From NCBI GenBank assembly GCA_016703535.1, contig JADJBV010000001.1, positions 2,842,001-2,906,000 of the forward strand: a stretch of DNA of 64,000 nt, written 5' to 3'. The position numbers and the translations under genes are program-made. Of this stretch, positions 1-8,461 are shown piece after piece. The notes beneath the pieces are model-generated. The model was not told the origin of the DNA and searched no databases. It saw only the letters and a program-made list of their open reading frames with translations. The first letter of the stretch is position 1, and the number at the start of each line of letters is the position of its first letter. The DNA comes from Deltaproteobacteria bacterium. Its GTDB lineage: Bacteria; Myxococcota; Kuafuiibacteriia; Kuafuiibacteriales; Kuafuiibacteriaceae.

Positions 1-1310
1 TTGGGCACCAGGTCGCCGTCGTCCCGACCAAAGGGTGAAGACACCGGCGGTGGGGTCGGGATCATCGGCGGCGGCGCCGAAACCGCGGCGCTGGCGATGG
101 CGTCGAAGAGGGAGGCCTCGGGGCGAACGGGTGAAAGCGGCGGGGCCGGCGTCGGCGAGGGCACCAACGGGGTGGTGGCCCACGACGGCAACTCCGAGAC
201 CACCGGAGTCGCGGCCGGCGGCGGCGCTGGGTGGGAGGGCAAGGTCTTCTTGGCGAAGGCCTCACTCAGGCCCAGGTCCAGCTCGGGCGCCTCGGGAAAA
301 TCGATGGCCGCGGGCTCCTTCAAGAGTGGGGTCGCGGGGGGAGGCTGAAACTTGAGCTGCAGTGGCGCCGGCGGCGGCGTCGCCGGCAGTGGATCGATGG
401 AGCGGGCCCCGACGTGGGGCGGCGGGGTCAGACCCGGCACCCGCTCCAAGGCCGGTGCAGATCCGGGGCTCAACGCCGGGACCAACACCACCAACAAGAG
501 GAGGGCTCCGCCGAGGACCCACAACCCAAGCAAGAGGTGATCGAGGATCGGCGCCCGGGCCGAACCACTCCGCAGGGCGTAAGCCACCAGGCTCAGGCCC
601 TGACCCGAGTCGTCGGACAAACGGCGTTGTTCGGCTTCCGCCGGATCTTCTCCGAGCAGGATCGGCTGGCCCGGCGTGGGGCGGACCGGCTTGGCCCCGC
701 CGCTGAAAGTGGATCCCAAAAGCTCCGACTCGCGCCAAAGGCCAATGCGGCTGGAGTTGCCCGCCAAAAGCCGCTTCAGGAAGGCGTCGTCGATGGGGGT
801 GGTCAAGACCAAGGCGCCGCTGGTCGGCGAACCGACCGGGGCCGCCGCGAAGAGCTGAGCGGTCCCGCCCACCCACTCCACCCGCACTGAAACGGCCCCG
901 CCGAGGGCGGCCTGGGTTCCGGGCAAACTGCCCAACTCCGGGGCGCCACCTTCGAGGACCGGCTTGCCGTCTTGATCGAACAACACCGCGGCGCCCGTGC
1001 CGCCGGCACCCGCTTTGGCGCTCTCGAGGGCCGCCGCCAAGACCTTGGGTCGTTCGGCGGCGACGACGTCGGCGCCCAAGGTGCGGAGGATTTGCGATTG
1101 GGACAAGGCGACCACCCCGACCCGTTGGGCCTCCAAGGTGTGGTGCCAGGCGAGTTCGGCTTCGGCCGCCGCCGCTCGGGCTTCGGCTTGGGAGGCCCGG
1201 ATCGCTTCAGCCTCGAGGGCCGGGCCCAGGTACGAACGGAGCGCGAAGTGGCCACCGGCCACCGCCAAGATCACCCCGAGCGCAAGCTGAGCGCTAACGA
1301 TCCGCCGCAT
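1..1310 (-). CDS. Membrane sensor-like protein, CACHE-type periplasmic domain (3' partial)
   Basis: The reading frame starts at ATG 1310 behind a GGGAGG-type ribosome site and stays open to the left edge, so the C-terminus is missing (436 codons visible). A transmembrane helix lies near residues 6-27. It is followed by a periplasmic region of about 220 residues with a run resembling a CACHE sensor (GAAVLFDQDGKPVLEGG, then a repeat with LFAAAPVGS). A second helix lies near residues 257-279, and a Pro/Ala-rich cytoplasmic tail runs to the edge. This topology suits an inner-membrane small-molecule sensor, but no kinase, HAMP or methyl-accepting domain is visible before the edge. Its start overlaps the stop of the upstream HEAT-repeat gene by one base (TGATG), so the two are translationally coupled. 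The CACHE assignment is inference from topology and weak motif similarity. Confidence 0.7.
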   Translation of the reverse strand, partial: MRRIVSAQLALGVILAVAGGHFALRSYLGPALEAEAIRASQAEARAAAAEAELAWHHTLEAQRVGVVALSQSQILRTLGADVVAAERPKVLAAALESAKAGAGGTGAAVLFDQDGKPVLEGGAPELGSLPGTQAALGGAVSVRVEWVGGTAQLFAAAPVGSPTSGALVLTTPIDDAFLKRLLAGNSSRIGLWRESELLGSTFSGGAKPVRPTPGQPILLGEDPAEAEQRRLSDDSGQGLSLVAYALRSGSARAPILDHLLLGLWVLGGALLLLVVLVPALSPGSAPALERVPGLTPPPHVGARSIDPLPATPPPAPLQLKFQPPPATPLLKEPAAIDFPEAPELDLGLSEAFAKKTLPSHPAPPPAATPVVSELPSWATTPLVPSPTPAPPLSPVRPEASLFDAIASAAVSAPPPMIPTPPPVSSPFGRDDGDLVP

Positions 1311-1963
1311 CACCCTCCCTCCCCGCGGGCCTGGGTCGAGGTCCCGCACTCTGCTGGCCGCGCCAACACCCGCCGCCCATCGGCGGCCCAGGCTTTGAGG
1401 CCGGTGAGATCACTTTCGTCGTGCCCCGACCAACGGGCCAACACCTCGGCCGCCGCCCGCCGCACCGCGGGGTGCCCATCTTCGAGTTTGGCCGCGACCT
1501 CCCCCACTCGGACCTCGTCGGGGCCAAAAAAACCGAGCTCGTGGAGGCTGGCCACCCGGACCTCGGGGTCGGGGTGGGTCAACAGGCGCGGGTGGCCGCC
1601 GGAAGCCTGGTGGCCCCAAGCTTCGATGGTCGAAGGCAAAAGCAGGAGCGCAAAGACGGCGCCGAAGGCCAGCTGGAAGAAGGCCCGGCCCGCCGGATAT
1701 CGGCGACGTTTCACCAAAAGGGCCCGGTCGACTGCGTAGGCCAAGAAAAACAGGCCGTAGAGCCCCAACGGCAAAAACAGCCAGGCCCGACCGACCGCGC
1801 CGCGCCGGACCGCGTCGGCCAAGGCGGGCTCGACGAAGAGGGCCGCCGCCGCCGAAAAGGCGGTCAGGACAAAAAGCAAGACCCGGAGCGGACGAGCCTC
1901 ATGGGGCACCCCCCTGATCGGATCAGTGGCCCGGGGGCTCTCCTGTTTGGTGGCGCCTGCCAT
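1310..1963 (-). CDS. Membrane protein with C-terminal HEAT-like repeats
   Basis: This is a 217-residue protein. Three hydrophobic segments (about residues 23-40, 52-75 and 88-108) precede a soluble tail with HEAT-type helical repeats, of the form HPDPEVRVASLHELG and then HPAVRRAAAEVLARW. Such repeats usually bind protein partners. The chosen ATG at 1963 has AGAGG just upstream; an in-frame extension further 5' exists but its composition is not protein-like. The gene is coupled to the downstream sensor by a TGATG junction, so the two probably form a membrane complex (inference). It faces away from the lipoprotein gene starting at 2027. No specific family name can be given. Confidence 0.75.
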   Translation of the reverse strand: MAGATKQESPRATDPIRGVPHEARPLRVLLFVLTAFSAAAALFVEPALADAVRRGAVGRAWLFLPLGLYGLFFLAYAVDRALLVKRRRYPAGRAFFQLAFGAVFALLLLPSTIEAWGHQASGGHPRLLTHPDPEVRVASLHELGFFGPDEVRVGEVAAKLEDGHPAVRRAAAEVLARWSGHDESDLTGLKAWAADGRRVLARPAECGTSTQARGEGG

Positions 1964-2026
1964 CGCCTCTGGCAGGGGTACCGCCGAACCTGGCCGGGCG
2001 CAACTCGGCGGCGTTATAAGGCGAGG

Positions 2027-3046
2027 ATGAGTCGCAGCTTGTGGGCCACCTTGGGTCTCGCCCTCACCGCGTGTGGGGGTGAGGACCTGGCCTCGATCGT
2101 GATCCGTTGGTCGACGCCGGCCGAGGGGGCCTTGGCGCCGCCTGGGGAAGGCCCGGACCGGCGAATCCTCGTGGCCGGAAAGGACTCGGGGACCTTTCTG
2201 ACCCTCGAGGCGGGGACCGGGCGAACGGTCGAGGGGCCCTTCGCCCTCTTCCCCACCCTCCATGCCCCGGTCGCGATCGGCGCCGACCTGTACCTGGTGT
2301 CGAGCGTGGGCCGGATCGTGCGGGTCAACTTGGCGGGTGAAACTTTGCCTTCACCGGCCTTTGCCTTGGGGCGAACCGGGCCACCGGTGGTGGGCGCCGA
2401 CGGAGCCCTGCGGCTGGTGGCGACCTCGGGGCGCCTGGTGATCGTCGCCGGCGAAGAGGTCCGGGCCGACGTGACCGTCGACGGCGTCGCCGAAACCGCG
2501 CCGGCGGTGGCCAACGACGGGGTCACCTACGTGGCCACCGACACCGGCGCCGTGTTGGGCATCAGCGCCACCGGCGCGACCGTCTTCACCGCCGCCGTCA
2601 ACGCCCCCGCCTCGGGTCCCAGCGTCTCGGGGGATCGGGTGGCGGTGGGGGCCTTGGACGCGGTGGTGGTCTTCGAGCGCAGCGGCGCCATGGCCTTCCG
2701 GGCCCCCAGAGCGGCTCGGGTGGTCGGCACCCTATGGGACGGCAGCGAACTTTTGGCCTGGGGCGAAGACGGCAAGTTGGAGCGCTACGGCCCGGACGGG
2801 AGCGTGATCAGCAGCTTCAACGCCGGCCCGCCGATCTACGGCCCCGTGGCGATCTTGCCGACCGGCAAGGTGGCGGTCTTCGACTCCACCGGCAGGGCCC
2901 ACCGGGTGACCAAAGAGGGCGTCGCCGAAGCAAACCTCGAGTTGGGCCAAGAAGCCGGCCGCCAGGCAGCCCAAACCGAACTCGGATGGGTGGTGGTGTC
3001 GGTCGGCGGCGAGGCCAAGGCCCTCGACTTCGAGGTCGAACTTTAA
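2027..3046 (+). CDS. Lipoprotein with PQQ/BamB-like beta-propeller repeats
   Basis: This is a 339-residue predicted lipoprotein. The N-terminus has a hydrophobic stretch ending in a lipobox (LTAC, Cys 16). The rest is repetitive: short beta-rich blocks with recurring GADLYLV, GADGALRLV and NDGVTYVATDTGAVLG patterns are typical of PQQ-like propeller blades as in BamB. The family usually acts as a periplasmic scaffold anchored in a membrane; no catalytic residues can be pointed to. The start at 2027 follows AAGGCGAGG, and a TATAAG sequence lies about 12 bases upstream. It converges on the giant TPR gene with a 22-base gap. Lipoprotein and propeller calls are solid; a specific role is unknown. 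Confidence 0.8.
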   Translation: MSRSLWATLGLALTACGGEDLASIVIRWSTPAEGALAPPGEGPDRRILVAGKDSGTFLTLEAGTGRTVEGPFALFPTLHAPVAIGADLYLVSSVGRIVRVNLAGETLPSPAFALGRTGPPVVGADGALRLVATSGRLVIVAGEEVRADVTVDGVAETAPAVANDGVTYVATDTGAVLGISATGATVFTAAVNAPASGPSVSGDRVAVGALDAVVVFERSGAMAFRAPRAARVVGTLWDGSELLAWGEDGKLERYGPDGSVISSFNAGPPIYGPVAILPTGKVAVFDSTGRAHRVTKEGVAEANLELGQEAGRQAAQTELGWVVVSVGGEAKALDFEVEL

Positions 3047-3068
3047 GTGCCTTTGGGGTCGAGCGAGC

Positions 3069-6000
3069 TCAGGCTTGGATGGAGAAGCCCAGCTTGGCCC
3101 GGGCCGCGAAGTACTCTTCGCTGATGGCGTAGGACATCAGCTCCCGGACCTCGGCGACCTTGCCGATGGTCTCGATGGCGCCTTTGGTGTCCATGAACAC
3201 CGGCTTGACCCCCTGCTCTTGGGCGATGTTGCGCAGCACGACCTCGAGGTCGTTGGTCATGATCAAGCCAGCCCGGTTGGCGGTGTGGGCCGCGCCGGTC
3301 CGGTGTCGGGTCACCTCGACGTGGGTGTTGAAGAGGTTTTTGCCGATCTCCTCGACCACCCGGCGGGTCTTGGACGAGAGGGCCTTGTTGAGGCGCGCCA
3401 TGGTGGCGTCCATCGCCGCCGGATCGATGGGGACCGAACCGCTGGGCAGGCCGATCTTGGCCAGGCACCAGAAGATCGCCTCCATCTCACGAGCCGGGAT
3501 CTGATCGAGCAGGTGATGTCCACCCTTGATCCGCTCCAGCTGACGGCCGAGCAAAAACCGCTGATCCTTTTCTTGGACCCGGCGCGCCACGTTGGACCCC
3601 ACCACCAAGGCGGTCGGCTTTTCGTTTTCGATCGCGAAGCCGACCTCGAACTTTTTGGTCACCCACAGCTCGTAGGGCGGCACGCCCAGAACCTGGGCCA
3701 ACTCGTCGGCCAACTTGCGAATGGGCAACACCGACTTGGGGCCGTGCCGATCGGCCTTGGCCACGTCGTATTTGGCCGGATCGATGGGCTGCCAGCGGGC
3801 CAACTCCGGGCCGACCACCTCGAGCACGTCCCGGATCGGACCCCGCTCCATCGGGTGGGTCACCCAACGTTCGTGATCACCTCGCGAAAGTTCACCCGAG
3901 GCCGACGGCGCCACCTTGGACTTGTGTTCGTAGTAGTAGGTGTATTCGTCCTGCTGTTGGGCCCGCAGGTACACCAGGAGTTCGGCGATGACGAAGGCCT
4001 TGTCGTGTTGCCGCAGCCGCTCGTACATGCGGTGCATCTCGTGCAGGCTGTCGACCCGGAAGGGATCGATCCTGAGGAGCCGCCGGTGCATGTCGATGGC
4101 CTGGGGCAAAGACTCGGCGTTTTTGGCGTAGAGCCGGGCCAGCCGTTCGATGGCCTGGGCATTGTCGGGCTGGAGCTCCAGCGCATAACCCAAGGCGTTC
4201 GCGGCCCGCTTGTCGTCGTGGAGTTTGGTCTCGAAGACGTCGGCCATCTTCAGGTGGAGCGGCGCCGCCTTGGTCTTTTGGTCCGCCGGCAAAAGCCGAA
4301 CGTAGGCCCCGGTCACCTCGGCCAGCGCGTTCCAGTCCTGCTCCTGCTCGTGCAGGTCGGTCAGGCGCAAGATCGCCTCTTGGTTGGTGGGCTCCAGCTC
4401 GAGGACCTTCTTGTTGGCCCGGATGGCGTTGCCCCGATCTTTGGCGCCGTGTTCGTAGACCGAGGCCAGGTCCAACAAGGTCACGATCTTGGCCCGGGGT
4501 TGGGTCTCGACCTCGGCCAGGCGCAACAAGACGTTGATCGCCGAATACCAGTCGGCCGCGCCCTTGTAGACCGAGGCCAGACGCCGCAGACATTCGGTGT
4601 TGGTCGGATCGGCCTGGAGCGCCGCCTGGAAGGACTGGACACACTTCACCAGGTCCTGCCGGTGCTCCTGGTAGATGATGCCCAAAGACTTGAAGGTGGT
4701 GAGCAACACCGTCGACTCTTTGGAGACCGCCAAGGTCCGGTGAAAGACGTCGATGGCCTCGTCCCACTCGCCGGCCGCGAACAACAGCGGTCCTAGGCGC
4801 ACCAAGGCCATGGCGTGCATGCGGTTGCGCTGCAGCACCTGCCGGTAAAGTTCGATGGCCGTCCCCGGCTCTTGCAAGCGGTCTTGCGCCATCTGGCCGG
4901 CGCTGACGTACAAGGTCGCTTGTTCGTCTTGATCCGGCACCGCCCGGGCCCGGCGCACGTAGAGGTCGAGCAAGGGGCGATAGGCCGCTTCGCCCATGAA
5001 GATGGTCTCGAGGCGCGAAAACGCCAGCGCGTGGGCCGGCTGCTGATCCAGGACCCCTTCGTAGGCCTGCACCGCCCGATCCCGATCTTTGAACTGATCT
5101 TGATAGAGGCGACCCGCGTCGAAGCGCAGCTCCACCCCGTGGGACGGATCGGCGGTCAACTTGGCCTCTCGATCCAGGCAGTCGAGGGCGATTTGGGCCT
5201 GGCCCAAACGTTCGGCGGTGCGGCGCCGCCCGCGCAAAGCCGGCAGGCTGGTGGGCATCACCTCGAGGGCTCGCTGGTACAGTTCACTGGCCGCCGGGTC
5301 TTGCCCCAAGCGGCTCTCGAAGTAGTCGGCGGAACGCAGGAACAAAGAGGCCCGCTTGGCGTCGCCGGTCGAGACCAAGGCCTCCCGGTGATAAAAGTGG
5401 GCCAAGGCCTCCCAGTGGTGGGCCCGCAGATACGCCAATTCTAGGGCCCGGAGCGCCACCGGGTGATCCGGCACCGTCTCGAGGGCCAGGCGATAGTGTT
5501 CGGCGCCGGACTCGGGCGGATCGATCTGGGTCTCCTTCATCAAGGCGATCCGGATCTGCCGGGCCGCGTAGAGCCGGGGGTCGGTCTCGTATTTGACCAA
5601 CTCTTGGGACACCGAAATCGCGCGCCGCCAATCCCGGCGAGCCACGCTGATCCGCTCCAGCTGCGAAAGCACCAGCCCGCTGCTGGGCTGCAGGATCAAC
5701 GCCTGCTCCAGGTTTTCGGCGGCCGCGTCCAGGTTGCCCAACTTTTCGCCGGCGACCTCGGCCGAACGGATCAAGATCGAGGCCCGAGTGGCGTCGTCTT
5801 GGGCGTGATCGAAGGCCGAACGCAGGGCCCGGCCGAGGGCGTTCCACAAACCTTCGGCGGCGTAGATCCGCACCAAAGCCCGGATCGCCTGATCGAAGTG
5901 AAAGCCCAGGCGCAAGATCTCTTGGTAGACCTCGACCGCCTTGTCGGCCCGATCGAGTTTGGTCTCGCTGATCTCGGCCACCCGCATCAAGGTGGCGGCC

Positions 6001-8306
6001 CGCTCCTTCGGATCTTTGAGGATCGCCGCTTCCCGAGACAACACGTCGACCAGGGCCTCACTTTGGGCGGTCTTGCCGTGGATCTCGGCCAAGGCCCGCA
6101 AGGCCGGCAGGTTGCTGGAGTCCAGCTGGAGGATCTGCTCGAAGATCTGAGCGGCCCGCTGGTCGTCCTTGACCTGGGTCTGGAGCACGTCGGCGCTGCG
6201 GAAGAGCAAGGCGGTCTTTTGCTCCGCCGACTTCGCGACCTCGGCTTCCCGCTGGTACATGGAGAGCAACTCACCCCAGCGCTCTTGCTGGTGATAAAGT
6301 TTGCCCAAGCTCCGGAGGGCAGGCAGGTAGGTCGGGTTCAGCGTCAGCACCTTTTCGTACTGAGACATCGCCGCGACCCGATCACCGAGCTTCTCTTCGA
6401 TGACCTGACCGGCCCGGTGCAGGATCGCCACGACCTCTTTTTGATCTTCGGTGGCCTCGACCTCCAGCTCCGAAAGCCTCAGCACGTCGGGCCAGGCCTC
6501 TCGTTTGGTGGCGATGCGGGAGAGGGTCCGGATGGCGTGCAGGTGCCGCGGCACCAGGTCCAGGACCCGCTCGAAGGCGTGGGCCGCCACGTCCAGGGCG
6601 TTCAGCTTCTCCTCGGCGTACAGGCCGATGCGGTTGAGCAGGAAGATCTGCTGATCCCGATCTTCGGTGAAGCTCAGCTCCTGATCATAAAGTGCGATCA
6701 GATCGGCCCACTGCTCCCGCTTGAGCAAGAGGCGCTCCAGGGACTTTCGGCCCGGCTGGTAGTCCGGCTTGGCGGCCAGGAGCTCCTTGAGGGCCACGAT
6801 GGCTTCGGTCTCCTGGGAAAGTTTGGTCTCCCGGATCTCGGCCAACTTCAGGAGGCGCCCCACTCGGCTGGTGGGATCTTCTTCCAGCCGGATCTCCATC
6901 TCGAAGAGATCGGCCAACGACGACCACCGCCCGGTCTTTTCGTAGAGCCGGCCCAGGGCTTGTTTGGCCGGCACGTAGTTGGGCATCAGGCCCACGGCCT
7001 CTTCGAAGACCGGCACCGCGTCTTCGATCAGCTGGAGTTTGTCCTCCAAGATGGACCCGAGCTTGTGCAGGATCGGCACCCGATCCCGGGGTTCGACGGT
7101 GACCTCGGCCTCCCGTCGCAGCACCTTCACCACCTCGTCGTAGCGATCGTTCTGCTCGTACAGCAGCTCGATCTCCTTGAGGATGGCCAGGTCTTCGGGC
7201 GCGTGCTCCAGGGCCTGGAGCAGGGACAACAGGGCCCGATCGATCTGGCCGAGCTTTTCGCTCTGGATGCGGGCCGCGGTCAGCAGATACGCGGCGGCTT
7301 CGGTCGGCACCTCGGACTGGGCCGCCGAGATCCCCAGGACCTCGACGAAGTCGGCCCATCGCTCCAGGGCCAACAACAGGCGGCGCAGAGCGTCCAGGGC
7401 CACGCCGTGTTTGGGATCGGCGTGGAGGATCTCTTGGTAACGGCGCACCGCTCGATCGAGATCGGCCAGCCGATCTTCGGCGAGTTGGGCCGACGCCAAC
7501 AGGAGCGGCAGGCGGCGGGCCGGGTTGGAGGTCACCGCCAGGGCCCGATCGTAGACCTGCTCCAGCAGATCGTACTCTCGGCGATAGAGGTGGAGGCGCT
7601 CCAGGGCGTTGATCGCCAGCGGCTCGGCGGACCAGACCTCCAGCGCTTGCCGGAAGGCCTTTTGGGCCTCGTCGGCGTTGCGCAACTTCTCCTCGAGGAT
7701 GGTGCCCTTTTCGGCGTGGAGCGCGGCCTTCCGTTCGGCGGTTTCGGCGAACTCGATCTCGAAGCCGAGGATCTGAACCACCATGTTCCACTTACCGACC
7801 TCGGTGAAGAGGCGGCGGGAGGCGTGCAGAACCGACGGATCCCGAGGGTCCAGGTTGAAGGCCCGTTCGTAGCTGGTGGCGGCGTTCCGAGGGCGGCCCA
7901 GGTACTCTTCGTAGAGGCGGCCGACCTCGATCAACAGGGGCGCCGCCCGGGGATCGTTGCTCAGGGCGGCGATCTCCCGCTCGTAGTCTTGGATCATGGC
8001 CTCGATCCGCGCGGCCTGTTCGGCGGGCGCGGCCGGGAAGTAGGGGCCATCTTTGGGCGCCCCGGCGTCGAGCAGGGGCGGCAGGTTGGCCCGGGTCACC
8101 GGGGCCTCGAAGTCACCGGTCATGCTGAGCGATTGGGCCTTTTCGTTTTGGGCGGCCCGCTCTTCGGGGGACAACGGTGGCCCCGCCACCAGCGTCATAC
8201 CGTTGCTCCCCGCCGGGAGATCACCCGACAGGCTCATCGGCCCCTGCCCCGGGCGTTCACTCGCCCCACCTTCGGGCGCCTTATCCACCTCTTGGCCACC
8301 AGGCAT
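3069..8306 (-). CDS. Giant TPR-repeat protein with degenerate M48-peptidase-like C-terminus
   Basis: This protein of about 1745 residues is almost wholly made of 34-residue tetratricopeptide repeats, with blocks such as AATSYERAFNLDPRDPSVL recurring to about residue 1470. The last ~220 residues differ. They contain LLGRQLERIKGGHH at about 1585-1598, which lines up with the M48 zinc-peptidase helix (GHELGHIKSGH), but the HExxH positions read RQLER. A later TANRAGLI replaces the usual ADRAGL. The domain therefore looks like an inactive peptidase fold. There is no signal peptide, so it is probably a cytoplasmic scaffold. The start is uncertain: ATG 8306 is chosen, with ATG 8321 and ATG 8237 as alternatives, none with a strong ribosome site. 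It is divergent from the M28 peptidase gene. Confidence 0.85.
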   Translation of the reverse strand: MPGGQEVDKAPEGGASERPGQGPMSLSGDLPAGSNGMTLVAGPPLSPEERAAQNEKAQSLSMTGDFEAPVTRANLPPLLDAGAPKDGPYFPAAPAEQAARIEAMIQDYEREIAALSNDPRAAPLLIEVGRLYEEYLGRPRNAATSYERAFNLDPRDPSVLHASRRLFTEVGKWNMVVQILGFEIEFAETAERKAALHAEKGTILEEKLRNADEAQKAFRQALEVWSAEPLAINALERLHLYRREYDLLEQVYDRALAVTSNPARRLPLLLASAQLAEDRLADLDRAVRRYQEILHADPKHGVALDALRRLLLALERWADFVEVLGISAAQSEVPTEAAAYLLTAARIQSEKLGQIDRALLSLLQALEHAPEDLAILKEIELLYEQNDRYDEVVKVLRREAEVTVEPRDRVPILHKLGSILEDKLQLIEDAVPVFEEAVGLMPNYVPAKQALGRLYEKTGRWSSLADLFEMEIRLEEDPTSRVGRLLKLAEIRETKLSQETEAIVALKELLAAKPDYQPGRKSLERLLLKREQWADLIALYDQELSFTEDRDQQIFLLNRIGLYAEEKLNALDVAAHAFERVLDLVPRHLHAIRTLSRIATKREAWPDVLRLSELEVEATEDQKEVVAILHRAGQVIEEKLGDRVAAMSQYEKVLTLNPTYLPALRSLGKLYHQQERWGELLSMYQREAEVAKSAEQKTALLFRSADVLQTQVKDDQRAAQIFEQILQLDSSNLPALRALAEIHGKTAQSEALVDVLSREAAILKDPKERAATLMRVAEISETKLDRADKAVEVYQEILRLGFHFDQAIRALVRIYAAEGLWNALGRALRSAFDHAQDDATRASILIRSAEVAGEKLGNLDAAAENLEQALILQPSSGLVLSQLERISVARRDWRRAISVSQELVKYETDPRLYAARQIRIALMKETQIDPPESGAEHYRLALETVPDHPVALRALELAYLRAHHWEALAHFYHREALVSTGDAKRASLFLRSADYFESRLGQDPAASELYQRALEVMPTSLPALRGRRRTAERLGQAQIALDCLDREAKLTADPSHGVELRFDAGRLYQDQFKDRDRAVQAYEGVLDQQPAHALAFSRLETIFMGEAAYRPLLDLYVRRARAVPDQDEQATLYVSAGQMAQDRLQEPGTAIELYRQVLQRNRMHAMALVRLGPLLFAAGEWDEAIDVFHRTLAVSKESTVLLTTFKSLGIIYQEHRQDLVKCVQSFQAALQADPTNTECLRRLASVYKGAADWYSAINVLLRLAEVETQPRAKIVTLLDLASVYEHGAKDRGNAIRANKKVLELEPTNQEAILRLTDLHEQEQDWNALAEVTGAYVRLLPADQKTKAAPLHLKMADVFETKLHDDKRAANALGYALELQPDNAQAIERLARLYAKNAESLPQAIDMHRRLLRIDPFRVDSLHEMHRMYERLRQHDKAFVIAELLVYLRAQQQDEYTYYYEHKSKVAPSASGELSRGDHERWVTHPMERGPIRDVLEVVGPELARWQPIDPAKYDVAKADRHGPKSVLPIRKLADELAQVLGVPPYELWVTKKFEVGFAIENEKPTALVVGSNVARRVQEKDQRFLLGRQLERIKGGHHLLDQIPAREMEAIFWCLAKIGLPSGSVPIDPAAMDATMARLNKALSSKTRRVVEEIGKNLFNTHVEVTRHRTGAAHTANRAGLIMTNDLEVVLRNIAQEQGVKPVFMDTKGAIETIGKVAEVRELMSYAISEEYFAARAKLGFSIQA
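4874..4887. repeat. Interrupted palindrome GCAAG-N4-CTTGC, copy 1
   Basis: Spacer CGGT. It lies inside the TPR gene, where the minus strand reads Gln-Asp-Arg-Leu (CAA GAC CGC TTG). Confidence 0.85.
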
Positions 8307-8461
8307 ATCGGCCCGGTGCATAACACGGCATCTTGAGCGGCGTCGAGCCAGCCCACCCCTCGAAATCCGGGCGTTTAGGCCCCGTCCAAGAATTAGTTCG
8401 CCCGCAAGTTCCTGGCCGGCCCCTTTCGTCCCGGTGGCCCTCGTGCTCAGTACCAGGGGGC

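Noticed and set aside
3075..8336. Long plus-strand open frames opposite the TPR giant
   Set aside because: Antisense shadows: the minus-strand product has clear TPR periodicity and the plus-strand products do not resemble proteins.
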